A stretch of 64,000 nt of DNA from UBA6022 sp038319685 (GTDB lineage Bacteria; Patescibacteriota; Saccharimonadia; Saccharimonadales; Saccharimonadaceae): the NCBI GenBank assembly GCA_038319685.1, contig JBBQDN010000001.1:62001-126000 (forward strand), in the 5' to 3' direction. The position numbers were made by a program, and so were the translations under genes. This document shows, one piece after another, positions 51,866-60,089 of this stretch. The notes below the pieces were generated by a model. That model worked only from the letters and a program-made list of their open reading frames with translations, made no database searches and had not been told where the DNA came from. Position 1 is the first letter of the stretch. Every line of letters begins with the position of its first letter.

Positions 51866-52290
51866 AGTCCTTACTTTTCCAAAATAACCTAATCCTTTCT
51901 TTTGACTTGTCAAAGAAACAAAGCCAAGTTCTTTTGGACTACAAAAGAACCAAAACTGCTGGGGTTGCTTCCCGTCGCCAAGAACCGCCAGTCAGTTTAT
52001 TCGGGCGCTGCGGAACGACCCTTTCAGGGATCGGTCCATTTCCATTTCTTTAATTATTTGAAATGGACACGTCCTCGCACATTATTCCAAATAAACTAAC
52101 CGTCAATTCTTTGGCCGGTCCAGATACCCCAGACCCCAGGGCTCACGAAATGCGCAAGCCAATCCCTTCGGGATGTCTTTCGACGGCCATGCGACACCTG
52201 CCCGGCAGGTGTTCGGCCAAACGCCATGGGATGGCCTACGACCACCCATAGAGTGGGGTCAGAGAAAGATATACTGAAGGGATTGGTTGT
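51866..52290 (+). repeat. Structured intergenic repeat, copy F
   Basis: Three 5' hairpins (TTACTTT/AAAATAA imperfect, CTTTCTTTTGAC/GTCAAAGAAA and GTTCTTTTG/CAAAAGAAC), then CTGCTGGGGTTGCTTC. Outer stem AGTTTATTCGG/CCAAATAAACT encloses CGCTGCGGAA, CCCTTTCAGGG and central hairpin GTCCATTTC (52034-52042) / GAAATGGAC (52060-52068). A second domain follows: stem CCAATCCCTTC (52159-52169) / GAAGGGATTGG (52276-52286) around hairpin ACACCTGCC/GGCAGGTGT and the words AACGCCATGGGATGG and ATAGAGTG shared with copy B. Confidence 0.85.
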
Positions 52291-52411
52291 GCCGAAGGGG
52301 GTGTGAAATGCCACCAAAAACAGATTAAGATTGCCATAATACTCATACGATGGTATCGTACTAAAGTCTGATGCGGATCGACCGTGTCGTGAAGAGAGAG
52401 CGAGAAGTGTG

Positions 52412-52909
52412 ATGGCGAACGCCGAACACCCGAACTGCCCGTTTTGTATCGAGAATGGAAAGGTGAAAGTCCTCAGTAAGACCACCAAGGCCTACCTGAT
52501 CCAGCTGGTCGCCGATAGCAAGGTTGTGCCCGATCGGTACCTCATCATCCCGACAGAGCACATCACCACGATCAGTGGAATGCCCGACGACTGGATGTAC
52601 CACGTCAAGCTGTTGATCGAGGATCTGTCGAGGATCACCGGAATGCCACCCGAAGACCTCAATCTGAACCTGAATGTAGGTGAAAGGGCGGGTCAGCGGA
52701 TCAAGCATTTCCACTTCTGGGTCATCTTCAGGACCGAACCGGCAGGATCGGGATCGAGCAATCTCGGTCCCTCGGCGCTGGTCGCCACTGTGAACGAACA
52801 GTGCGTGCAGCTCGAGAAGAACGCCGACCTGGTCACCGAGTCACCCCTGTACAACCCAGACGCACCCGAAACGGACGGTGCGTGGGGACCATACGTGCGG
52901 TACCGGTAA
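52412..52909 (+). CDS. HIT-like protein, G/C-rich codons
   Basis: A 165-residue protein resembling HIT-family nucleotide hydrolases. N-terminal CPFCIENGKV has a Cys pair, the middle has RYLIIPTEHITTI, and HIT-like residues lie in GQRIKHFHFWVIF. There the usual His-x-His-x-His triad reads His-Phe-His-Phe-Trp, so the third His is replaced. The C-terminus is Pro/Asp-rich (LYNPDAPETDGAWGP). The ATG is at 52412, one codon into a longer GTG-started reading. Codons are strongly G/C-ending (CTG, ATC, GAG, AAG), unlike neighbours, suggesting import. Confidence 0.78.
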   Translation: MANAEHPNCPFCIENGKVKVLSKTTKAYLIQLVADSKVVPDRYLIIPTEHITTISGMPDDWMYHVKLLIEDLSRITGMPPEDLNLNLNVGERAGQRIKHFHFWVIFRTEPAGSGSSNLGPSALVATVNEQCVQLEKNADLVTESPLYNPDAPETDGAWGPYVRYR

Positions 52910-52932
52910 GCACCGGACACGCATCAGGCGAC

Positions 52933-52961
52933 GCCCCGACCAGCTCAATAGCTGGCGGGGC
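52933..52961 (+). terminator. Hairpin after the HIT-like gene
   Basis: GCCCCG-A-CCAGCT / AGCTGG-CGGGGC, followed by CATTTCGCTTTT, a weak T tract. GC-rich compared with most terminators here. Confidence 0.75.
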
Positions 52962-53064
52962 ATTTCGCTTTTAAAGAGGCTATTATTTGATACCATTTTA
53001 CAAATACGAAAAACTTGCGTACAATCAGCCACTGTGTTTAGCTAACAAGCACAAGGAATAATAT

Positions 53065-55413
53065 ATGAGCAAAAACCTCGTCATCGTAGAGTCCCCAGCC
53101 AAAGCAAAAACTATCGAGAAATACCTCGGCAGTGATTTTACTGTGCTTTCAAGTATTGGTCATATCCGTAGTATCGTCAAAAAGACAGCCGATGGTACGC
53201 CACCAATTGATGTCAAAAATGGGTTCAAAACCACCTACGAAGTCGATGCTGAAAAGAAAAAAACCGTTGCTGATCTGCGTAAAGCAGTCAAAACAGCCAG
53301 TGAAGTTTGGCTGGCAACTGATGAAGACCGCGAAGGAGAAGCGATTGCCTGGCATCTTTGTGAAGTCCTGAAACTCGATCCACTCGTTACGAAACGTATC
53401 GTGTTTCATGAAATCACAAAATCAGCTATCGAAGAAGCGATTAAACATCCCCGCACGGTTGACATGAGCCTGGTGGCTGCCCAACAAGCTCGTCAAATCC
53501 TCGACCGATTGGTTGGGTTCGAATTATCACCCGTTGTTTGGCAAAAGGTTCCGGGTGGCAAATCAGCTGGCCGAGTCCAGTCACCGGCCGTCCGCCTGCT
53601 CGTCGAACGTGAACGCGAGATTGATGCATTCGAAGGCTCGTTTCAGTTCAAAGTGACGGCACTCTTCACTCATGGTAGCGACGAACTAAAAGCAGAATTA
53701 CCTCAACGTTTCGATACAGAGCAAGAGGCAAAAACTTTCCTTGAATCACTCATCGGCGCTGATTTTCGTGTATCAAATGTCACGACTAGTCCCTCGACCA
53801 GAAATCCTGGCGCCCCATTTACTACCAGCACCCTCCAGCAAGACGCCAACACAAAACTAGGCTTTGGGTCCAAGGCAACCATGTCGAGCGCGCAAAAACT
53901 CTATCAAGAGGGTAGAATCACCTATATGCGTACCGACTCGATGAACCTGAGCGGGCAAGCCATCGCCAGCGCCAAAGATTTTATTATTGCAGCCTACGGT
54001 CCACAGTATAGTCAGGTTCGCCAATTCAAAACCAAGAACGCGAGCGCCCAGGAAGCCCACGAAGCCATCCGTCCAACAGATATGCGCCTGGAACGGGGCA
54101 GTAGCAATGAATACGATCAAAAACTCTATAATTTAATCCGTACTCGTACGCTGGCTAGCCAAATGGCACCCGCAAAACTCGAAAAAACGGTGGTGACGAT
54201 CACGATTAGCACTCGAAAAGAAATGTTCGAAGCCAAGGGTGAAGTAATTATTTTCGACGGGTTCCTCAAAGTATACGGTGGCAGTAAAAAAGATGCCGAT
54301 ATCCTGCCTGCGGTTGCAACTGGTGAAATACTATCACTCGAAAATGCTGGCGCACGACAAACATTCGCCCGTCCACCAGCCCGTTTCACCGAAGGTGCTC
54401 TGGTCAAAAAGCTCGAAGAACTCGGGATTGGCCGCCCATCAACCTATGCAACGATTATCAATACTGTGCAGGTACGCGGATATGCTGAAAAAGGCGAAGC
54501 AGAAGGCACACCACGCGATATTATTACTCTTCAAATAAAGGGGCCTGAGGTCGTTCGTGACGTCGTCCAAGAAAAAACCGGTTCAGACCGGGGTAAATTA
54601 ATCCCAACCCCGAGCGGACAAGTGGTCAGTGATTTCCTCACCAACCATTTTGACAAAATTGTTGACTACGACTTTACGGCCAATGTCGAAGAATACTTTG
54701 ACAAAATTGCCGAAGGAACACTTGATCGCAACAAGATGCTCCAGGGTTTTTACACACCGTTTCACGAACTGATTGAAAAATCCGGTGGAATTGATCGTGC
54801 ATCCGTTGCCCAGTCCCGCGAAATCGGTATCGATCCAAAATCAGGCAAACCCGTCGTCGCTCGATTTGGTCGCTATGGACCAATGCTCCAGATGGGTAGC
54901 ACTGACGACGAATCCGATAAACCACGGTTCGCACCGTTGCCCACAGGTGCCAAAATCGAAAACGTCACCCTCGAACAGGCTCTCGTCATGTTCCAACTAC
55001 CTCGTATTGTCGGTCAAACCGACGATGGTATCGATATCAAAGCAAACATCGGCCGATTCGGTCCATATATTCAAATCGATAAATTATTCGTCAGTATTAA
55101 ACCTCTCGATCCCCATGGCATTACCCTAGACGAAGCCAAAGAACTGTACGCTGCCAAAATAAAAGCAGAGGCCGAAAAGAATATTTCAGATTTTGGAGAT
55201 GGGATTAAAGTCCTAAACGGTCGTTATGGTCCATATATTACCGATGGCACTAAAAACGCTAAGATACCAAAAGGTACCGAGCCAAAAACTATTACGCACG
55301 ATCAGGCAAAAGAACTACTTGCTGCTGCACCTGACTCAAAAAAACGACCGATTCGTCGAGCAACAACCCGTAAAAAGACAACTGTCAAACGCAAACCCGC
55401 TACCAAGAAGTAA
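53065..55413 (+). CDS. topA: DNA topoisomerase I (type IA)
   Basis: A 782-residue enzyme relaxing negative supercoils. The Toprim domain starts LVIVESPAKAKTIEKYLG and includes ATDEDREGEAIAWHL. The active-site Tyr is in GRITYMRTDS, and the gate has VGFELSPVVWQKVPGGKSAGRVQSPAVRLL. The C-terminal part has topoisomerase C-terminal repeat segments instead of Cys-type zinc fingers (GRYGPYITDGTKNAKIPKG), and a Lys/Arg-rich tail. AAGGA about 9 nt before the ATG supports the start. Confidence 0.96.
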   Translation: MSKNLVIVESPAKAKTIEKYLGSDFTVLSSIGHIRSIVKKTADGTPPIDVKNGFKTTYEVDAEKKKTVADLRKAVKTASEVWLATDEDREGEAIAWHLCEVLKLDPLVTKRIVFHEITKSAIEEAIKHPRTVDMSLVAAQQARQILDRLVGFELSPVVWQKVPGGKSAGRVQSPAVRLLVEREREIDAFEGSFQFKVTALFTHGSDELKAELPQRFDTEQEAKTFLESLIGADFRVSNVTTSPSTRNPGAPFTTSTLQQDANTKLGFGSKATMSSAQKLYQEGRITYMRTDSMNLSGQAIASAKDFIIAAYGPQYSQVRQFKTKNASAQEAHEAIRPTDMRLERGSSNEYDQKLYNLIRTRTLASQMAPAKLEKTVVTITISTRKEMFEAKGEVIIFDGFLKVYGGSKKDADILPAVATGEILSLENAGARQTFARPPARFTEGALVKKLEELGIGRPSTYATIINTVQVRGYAEKGEAEGTPRDIITLQIKGPEVVRDVVQEKTGSDRGKLIPTPSGQVVSDFLTNHFDKIVDYDFTANVEEYFDKIAEGTLDRNKMLQGFYTPFHELIEKSGGIDRASVAQSREIGIDPKSGKPVVARFGRYGPMLQMGSTDDESDKPRFAPLPTGAKIENVTLEQALVMFQLPRIVGQTDDGIDIKANIGRFGPYIQIDKLFVSIKPLDPHGITLDEAKELYAAKIKAEAEKNISDFGDGIKVLNGRYGPYITDGTKNAKIPKGTEPKTITHDQAKELLAAAPDSKKRPIRRATTRKKTTVKRKPATKK

Positions 55414-55515
55414 TCATTTACACCGTTACACTTCCCAATAGTTACCGAACTATACAATATCAGTCCTGTTTATAAAGTCACAGGACACTATTTACCATAA
55501 GCGTCTATTGTATGC

Positions 55516-55521
55516 TATAAT
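55516..55521 (+). promoter_or_regulatory. Upstream -10 (tandem promoter)
   Basis: TATAAT lies about 45 nt upstream of the consensus -10 at 55566, which makes a tandem promoter arrangement. Confidence 0.5.
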
Positions 55522-55542
55522 TGTCTAAACAAGAGGAAAGAC

Positions 55543-55571
55543 TTGACATTAAATATACATTGTTTTATAAT
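55543..55571 (+). promoter_or_regulatory. Full-consensus sigma-70-type promoter
   Basis: TTGACA (55543-55548), a 17-bp spacer and TATAAT (55566-55571): the ideal bacterial promoter. Transcription should begin near 55578, leaving a leader of about 56 nt before the sigma4-HARE gene. It contrasts with the leaderless promoters elsewhere. Confidence 0.9.
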
Positions 55572-55633
55572 CAATGGTAGATATATAATAAAAGTAACTT
55601 TTACGCAAGAGACCGAAAGGATTGTACGAAGAG

Positions 55634-56692
55634 ATGGACGACACCAATAAAACCGACACCGCCCTCCAGCTAAAACAAGCTGTCGATGGTATTTTGGCAA
55701 CGATCGAACAAGAGCGAGAACGTGAAATTATCACACGACGCTTTGGATTATTCGACCGCCGTGAAACTCTTGAACAGATCGGTGATCTGCTCGGTATTAC
55801 CCGGGAACGAGTTCGTCAACTCGAAAAAGCAATCCTTATTCGACTCAAAATTGCCGGTGAGGACAACAAGGTACCTGCTGTCCACGAAGTTGAACGCGTC
55901 CTTATCCGTGACCTCTCCGAAAACGGTCGTGTCGGTCGTGTTCAAGATGTCGCGTCTCGATTGATTGGCCCAAAAAGTGATGTTCGCCACCGCGCCCACA
56001 TTGCTTTTGTGTCCGAACTATCGCCAAAACTTGTTGTTGTTGGTGAAAATGATAACTATCATCATGCCATCGGTATCAAAGAACATGGTGACGAGAAAAA
56101 GATCAAACAAAATGTCGATGAAATCGTCAAAACGATCAAAAAGCACGGCGAACCACTTCAAATCGAAGATCTTCATGCAAAACTAAGCCACGAACACCCA
56201 GACCACGTCCGGGCGCTCGCCAGCACCAGCAAGCATCTCGCACACCTCAAGGACAGCTGGGGACTCACTAAATGGCCGACGGTCAACCCTAAAAACATTC
56301 GTGACAAAATCTACGTTATCCTTGCTGAACACGGAAAACCAATGCACTTTTCAGAAATCGCCGGAGCAATCAAAGGGAGCGATTTCAAACGCAAAGACGT
56401 CACAACCCAGGCTATCCATAACGAACTGATCAAAGACAAACGTTTCGTCCTGATTGGTCGTGGCATCTATGCACTCGATAACTGGGGTTTTTCTAAAGGA
56501 ACCGTGTCAGACATTATTACAAATGTCCTCGAAAAAGCGGGTGAGCCGCTTCATCGTGACGAAATCGTCAAACGCGTCCTAAAAAGCCGTCAAGTCAAAG
56601 AAACGACAATCCTTTTGAACCTACAAAGCAAACCGCAATTCAAACGGGTTTCAAAAGCGACCTACGCATTTGACAAACAGGCAGTAAAATAA
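55634..56692 (+). CDS. Sigma region 4 - HARE-HTH fusion regulator
   Basis: A 352-residue protein. Residues 20-72 match sigma-70 region 4 (ITRRFGLFDRRETLEQIGDLLG and ITRERVRQLEKAILIRLK), the helix-turn-helix that reads -35 elements. No sigma region 2 or 3 is present. Three or so HARE-HTH/winged-helix-like units follow, two of them marked by KIYVILAEHGKPMHFSEIA and NVLEKAGEPLHRDEIVKRV. HARE-HTH domains occur in the RNA polymerase delta subunit. It likely binds RNA polymerase or promoter DNA as an accessory factor. The start at 55634 follows GAAAGGA by 13 nt; an upstream TTG is a weaker alternative. Driven by the consensus promoter upstream. Confidence 0.85.
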   Translation: MDDTNKTDTALQLKQAVDGILATIEQEREREIITRRFGLFDRRETLEQIGDLLGITRERVRQLEKAILIRLKIAGEDNKVPAVHEVERVLIRDLSENGRVGRVQDVASRLIGPKSDVRHRAHIAFVSELSPKLVVVGENDNYHHAIGIKEHGDEKKIKQNVDEIVKTIKKHGEPLQIEDLHAKLSHEHPDHVRALASTSKHLAHLKDSWGLTKWPTVNPKNIRDKIYVILAEHGKPMHFSEIAGAIKGSDFKRKDVTTQAIHNELIKDKRFVLIGRGIYALDNWGFSKGTVSDIITNVLEKAGEPLHRDEIVKRVLKSRQVKETTILLNLQSKPQFKRVSKATYAFDKQAVK

Positions 56693-56701
56693 GTTGCCAA
56701 G

Positions 56702-56719
56702 GTCGCACGAAGGTGCGAC
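56702..56719 (+). other. Short hairpin between sigma4-HARE gene and T4SS-type ATPase
   Basis: GTCGCAC / GTGCGAC with a 4-nt loop, no T tract. It may separate or stabilise message segments; the next gene has its own AGAGGT ribosome site. Confidence 0.5.
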
Positions 56720-56733
56720 AATAAGAGGTAAAC

Positions 56734-59475
56734 ATGGGCATTTTGTCGTGGATAATAAATTTGTTATTGCAGTGGTACGTATGGCTTCCTATCGTGCTCA
56801 TTTTAGCGTATCTCACGTGGCGTAACTACCGCCGAATTGACATCGTCCGTGATATTGAAAGCGTCCTTTTAATACTCGAAATCCCAAAGGCGAACGACAA
56901 GTCAGAACTTGCGGCCGAACAATTATTCGCCAGCCTTCATGGTATTTTACGCGACCGTGATGAATTACGTCAGACACACGGTATTCAGGAACATCTTAGT
57001 TTTGAAATCGCATCAGTCAATGGCCAGATCCGTTTTTACGTTTGGGTACCCCGAACACTCCAAAGCTTCGTCGAAGGCCAAATCTATTCACAATATCCAA
57101 CGGTCCAAATCCACGAAGCTGACGAAGATTACGTCGCGCATGAACGGCAGCATACCGTTGTCTATACCGGTGAAGTCATCTTAAGCGAAAGTGAATTCTT
57201 GCCGATCAAAACATTCCAAAGTTTCGAAGTAGACCCACTGGCTGGTATTACAGGCACCCTAGCTAAAATGGAATCAACCGGTGAAGAGCTGTGGATCCAG
57301 GTACTGGCACGTCCAATTCATGACGAATGGCACAAATCATCCGACAACTGGATCAAAAGTGTCAAAAATGGCAAATCATTCTCACTCCTTACGGGCGAGG
57401 GATTTAGCTTACGTTGGCTTGGCGGACTATTTGAAGCACTTTGGAAACCACCAGAACAAGGTGTCGGCGGTGCTCCAGCGGTCAAAGAAGTCTCCGACAG
57501 AGATAAAACTCGTATTGCCGAAGCCGAAAAAAAAGCAACAAAACTTGGCTACCAGGTCAAGATTCGCTTGGTATACCTTGGTGAAAGCACGACGAACGCA
57601 AAACTACGCATGCAGGCAATCGTCGGAACATTTAAGCAGTTTAACAGTACGAACCTGAACGGATTTAAAGTATCAGACACGAGCTTTCGAAAAGAAGATT
57701 TGGCGCAGTACCGGGCCCGCCTGTTTACTGACAAGGGCTTTATTTTGAATATCGAAGAACTCGCCTCGGTGTTCCATTTGCCACACACAAACGTCGAAAC
57801 ACCAAATATTGTCTGGGCAAGCAACAAAACCGCAGAACCACCTGCGAAATTACCAGTTATCACCGGTAACGATGCAATTGACGAAAATATCAGTGCATTT
57901 GGCCTCACGAACTTTCGTGGCATTAATCATCAGTTTGGTATGTTACGTTCCGATCGTTCACGTCATATCTATATCATCGGCCAGACCGGTGCAGGGAAGT
58001 CAGGGACGCTCGAACTTTTTGCGCTTTCGGATATATACCATAACCAAGGTTACGCTATTATCGACCCGCACGGTGACTTTGCCGTCAATAATATGAAGTT
58101 TATTCCCGCAAGCCGCCTCAAAGACGTTGTCTACTTTAACCCATCCGACACAGCATATCCACTGGGTTTTAATCCCCTTGAAGTGACTGATCCGACAATG
58201 AAAACGAACATCAGCTCCGAAGTTATCGGGGTATTAAAGCGTATGTTCGTTGATAGCTGGGGACCTCGGCTTGAATATATCCTCCGCTATACTATCTTAG
58301 CGCTACTGGATCGTCCCGAAACGACAATGCTTGATATCACCCGTATGCTTACGGACAAAAAGTTCCGCGAAGATACGCTGAACTACTGTACAGACACTGT
58401 TGTACTGAATTTCTGGAAGATTGAATTTGCCAGTTGGCAAGATAAGTTTGCATCTGAAGCAGTTGCGCCAGTACTCAATAAGGTAGGTGCGTTTACAGCC
58501 AACCCAACGATCCGTAATATCATCGGTCAGCCAAAAAGCACATTCAACATCCGTGAAATCATGGATGAAGGCAAGATTCTTGTGGTCAATTTATCAAAAG
58601 GCCTCATCGGTGAAGATAACGCTGCTATCCTTGGCGCATTCCTCGTCACCAAAATCCAGCTAGCTGCCATGAGCCGTAGTGACATCCCTAACGTCGAAGA
58701 CAGGCGACCATTCTACCTGTACGTGGACGAGTTCCAGAACTTCGCGACAGATAGTTTTGCTACCATTCTGTCAGAAGCACGTAAATACGGCCTCAACTTG
58801 ACGGTCGCCAATCAATATATTTCTCAGATGAGCGAGACAGTGCGTGATGCTGTTTTCGGGAATGTTGGAACAATGATTAGTTTCCGTGTCTCGGCCGATG
58901 ATTCACCGATCCTGGCAAAACAATTCGAACCTCAGTTCGAACCGACTGATCTATTACAGATGCACAACCGTAACTTCATCATCAACATGGTGATTAGTGG
59001 TGAAAAATCACCAGCGTTTAGTGCAAAGACCCTCGAACTACCTCCGGCTCAAAACGATAATACCCCTCTAATCGTCGAGAATACCCGACGTCTATATAGT
59101 CGTAACCGTGCTGATGTTGAACGGGAAATATCCGACGCAATCAGGCCACCTGAACACCTCCAGCCTAAAATACAGCCCCAATCACGCTCTCAAGCCGCTA
59201 AATGGCCAGTCAACGCACAGTCACAGACAATCACCCCACAGCAACAACAACCGCGCCCAGCTGCAGCGCCGGTGCAGGGAAGTGGACTTAAACCGCCTCA
59301 ACCGCAACAGCAGCAACCACCCGCTGTTGATGCCGACGGAAACCCTGTCAAGAAAAAACGAACACGTTCCCGCAAGAAAAAAACAGCGACGAATGATTCA
59401 CTCCCTCCTGTTGCATCAGTACAGGGAAGTGTCACCTCCACTTCGACTCCATCAAACGAACTCCATTTACGTTAG
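56734..59475 (+). CDS. VirD4/TraG-like ATPase (type IV secretion-type)
   Basis: A 913-residue membrane-anchored ATPase. One hydrophobic segment lies near residues 8-27. An N-terminal domain of about 350 residues follows (uncharacterised, conserved-looking in this group). The ATPase has Walker A IIGQTGAGKSGT near residue 417, IDPHGDFAV, Walker B FYLYVDEFQN and the sensor region VANQYISQM. The layout resembles VirD4/TraG coupling proteins or HerA-like pumps. The tail of about 110 residues is Pro/Gln/Lys-rich. Probably drives DNA or protein movement across the membrane. It directly follows the sigma4-HARE gene and may be cotranscribed. Confidence 0.88.
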   Translation: MGILSWIINLLLQWYVWLPIVLILAYLTWRNYRRIDIVRDIESVLLILEIPKANDKSELAAEQLFASLHGILRDRDELRQTHGIQEHLSFEIASVNGQIRFYVWVPRTLQSFVEGQIYSQYPTVQIHEADEDYVAHERQHTVVYTGEVILSESEFLPIKTFQSFEVDPLAGITGTLAKMESTGEELWIQVLARPIHDEWHKSSDNWIKSVKNGKSFSLLTGEGFSLRWLGGLFEALWKPPEQGVGGAPAVKEVSDRDKTRIAEAEKKATKLGYQVKIRLVYLGESTTNAKLRMQAIVGTFKQFNSTNLNGFKVSDTSFRKEDLAQYRARLFTDKGFILNIEELASVFHLPHTNVETPNIVWASNKTAEPPAKLPVITGNDAIDENISAFGLTNFRGINHQFGMLRSDRSRHIYIIGQTGAGKSGTLELFALSDIYHNQGYAIIDPHGDFAVNNMKFIPASRLKDVVYFNPSDTAYPLGFNPLEVTDPTMKTNISSEVIGVLKRMFVDSWGPRLEYILRYTILALLDRPETTMLDITRMLTDKKFREDTLNYCTDTVVLNFWKIEFASWQDKFASEAVAPVLNKVGAFTANPTIRNIIGQPKSTFNIREIMDEGKILVVNLSKGLIGEDNAAILGAFLVTKIQLAAMSRSDIPNVEDRRPFYLYVDEFQNFATDSFATILSEARKYGLNLTVANQYISQMSETVRDAVFGNVGTMISFRVSADDSPILAKQFEPQFEPTDLLQMHNRNFIINMVISGEKSPAFSAKTLELPPAQNDNTPLIVENTRRLYSRNRADVEREISDAIRPPEHLQPKIQPQSRSQAAKWPVNAQSQTITPQQQQPRPAAAPVQGSGLKPPQPQQQQPPAVDADGNPVKKKRTRSRKKKTATNDSLPPVASVQGSVTSTSTPSNELHLR

Positions 59476-59489
59476 TCATAAAGTAATTC

Positions 59490-59510
59490 TTCCTGGAACA
59501 TATCCACTAG
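59490..59510 (+). repeat. Short direct repeat, left copy
   Basis: A 21-bp word containing CCTGGAACATATCCACTAG, differing at three positions from a second copy at 60137-60157 in the same orientation. The pair flanks the A/T-rich gene at 59538-60089. Confidence 0.55.
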
Positions 59511-59537
59511 CTTCAAAAATTTGTTTTAACTTGGTCC

Positions 59538-60089
59538 TTAGTACGCTTGTAGTGATTTAATTTCAGACTCAAGTTTCTTAGCAGCTTGATCAAATTCCGG
59601 TTTCTCCGGACCATTTCTAGTACAGGACTGTGGTATGGTACTAAATACATAAAGCTTGTCGGTAATAGTCATACCAGTTTTACTAAATAATTGATTTGGA
59701 GTTTGACCAGAATACTGCCCCGAGATTATTTTTTCGTTTGGATCTTCATATCGACGAATAATTCCTAGCCATGCGCTGTCAGGGGTTACGCATACTTTCG
59801 CTAACTCCTTATTGGTAATAAAATATGCTGTCTCATTGCCTGTAGACGAATTTTTTATTAAGTCATAGGTTACATTTGACGAAAATCTTACATTCCAGTC
59901 TTTGAATTCTATATGTGGCGTATCTTGTTTATTGTCACTTGTCACTTGAGATACAGATTCGTTGTCCGTTGAAATATTAGATTTAGGAGCTATGTTATTC
60001 AAAAAAACATACGTAAGGGTACCTACTATGAGTAATAGTACCATGCCTAATAAGATTAGATGTATTGAACCATGTTGCTTATGTTTCAT
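59538..60089 (-). CDS. Small membrane-anchored exported protein
   Basis: A 183-residue protein with a basic N-terminus (MKHKQHGS), one membrane helix at about residues 9-29, and an outer domain containing two Cys (about residues 99 and 155) that could form a disulfide. The outer region (PHIEFKDWNVRFSS, ITNKELAKVCVTPDS) resembles no family I know. A/T-rich composition and flanking short direct repeats suggest later acquisition. Confidence 0.72.
   Translation of the reverse strand: MKHKQHGSIHLILLGMVLLLIVGTLTYVFLNNIAPKSNISTDNESVSQVTSDNKQDTPHIEFKDWNVRFSSNVTYDLIKNSSTGNETAYFITNKELAKVCVTPDSAWLGIIRRYEDPNEKIISGQYSGQTPNQLFSKTGMTITDKLYVFSTIPQSCTRNGPEKPEFDQAAKKLESEIKSLQAY

Noticed and set aside
52063..52251. 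62-codon frame
   Set aside because: It lies inside repeat copy F and is not preserved in the other copies.
1542..52290. Reading the dispersed repeats as a CRISPR array or ordinary REP sequences
   Set aside because: Copies are kilobases apart, hundreds of bp long and vary in stem sequence; there are no regularly spaced short repeats and no nearby REP-type transposase.
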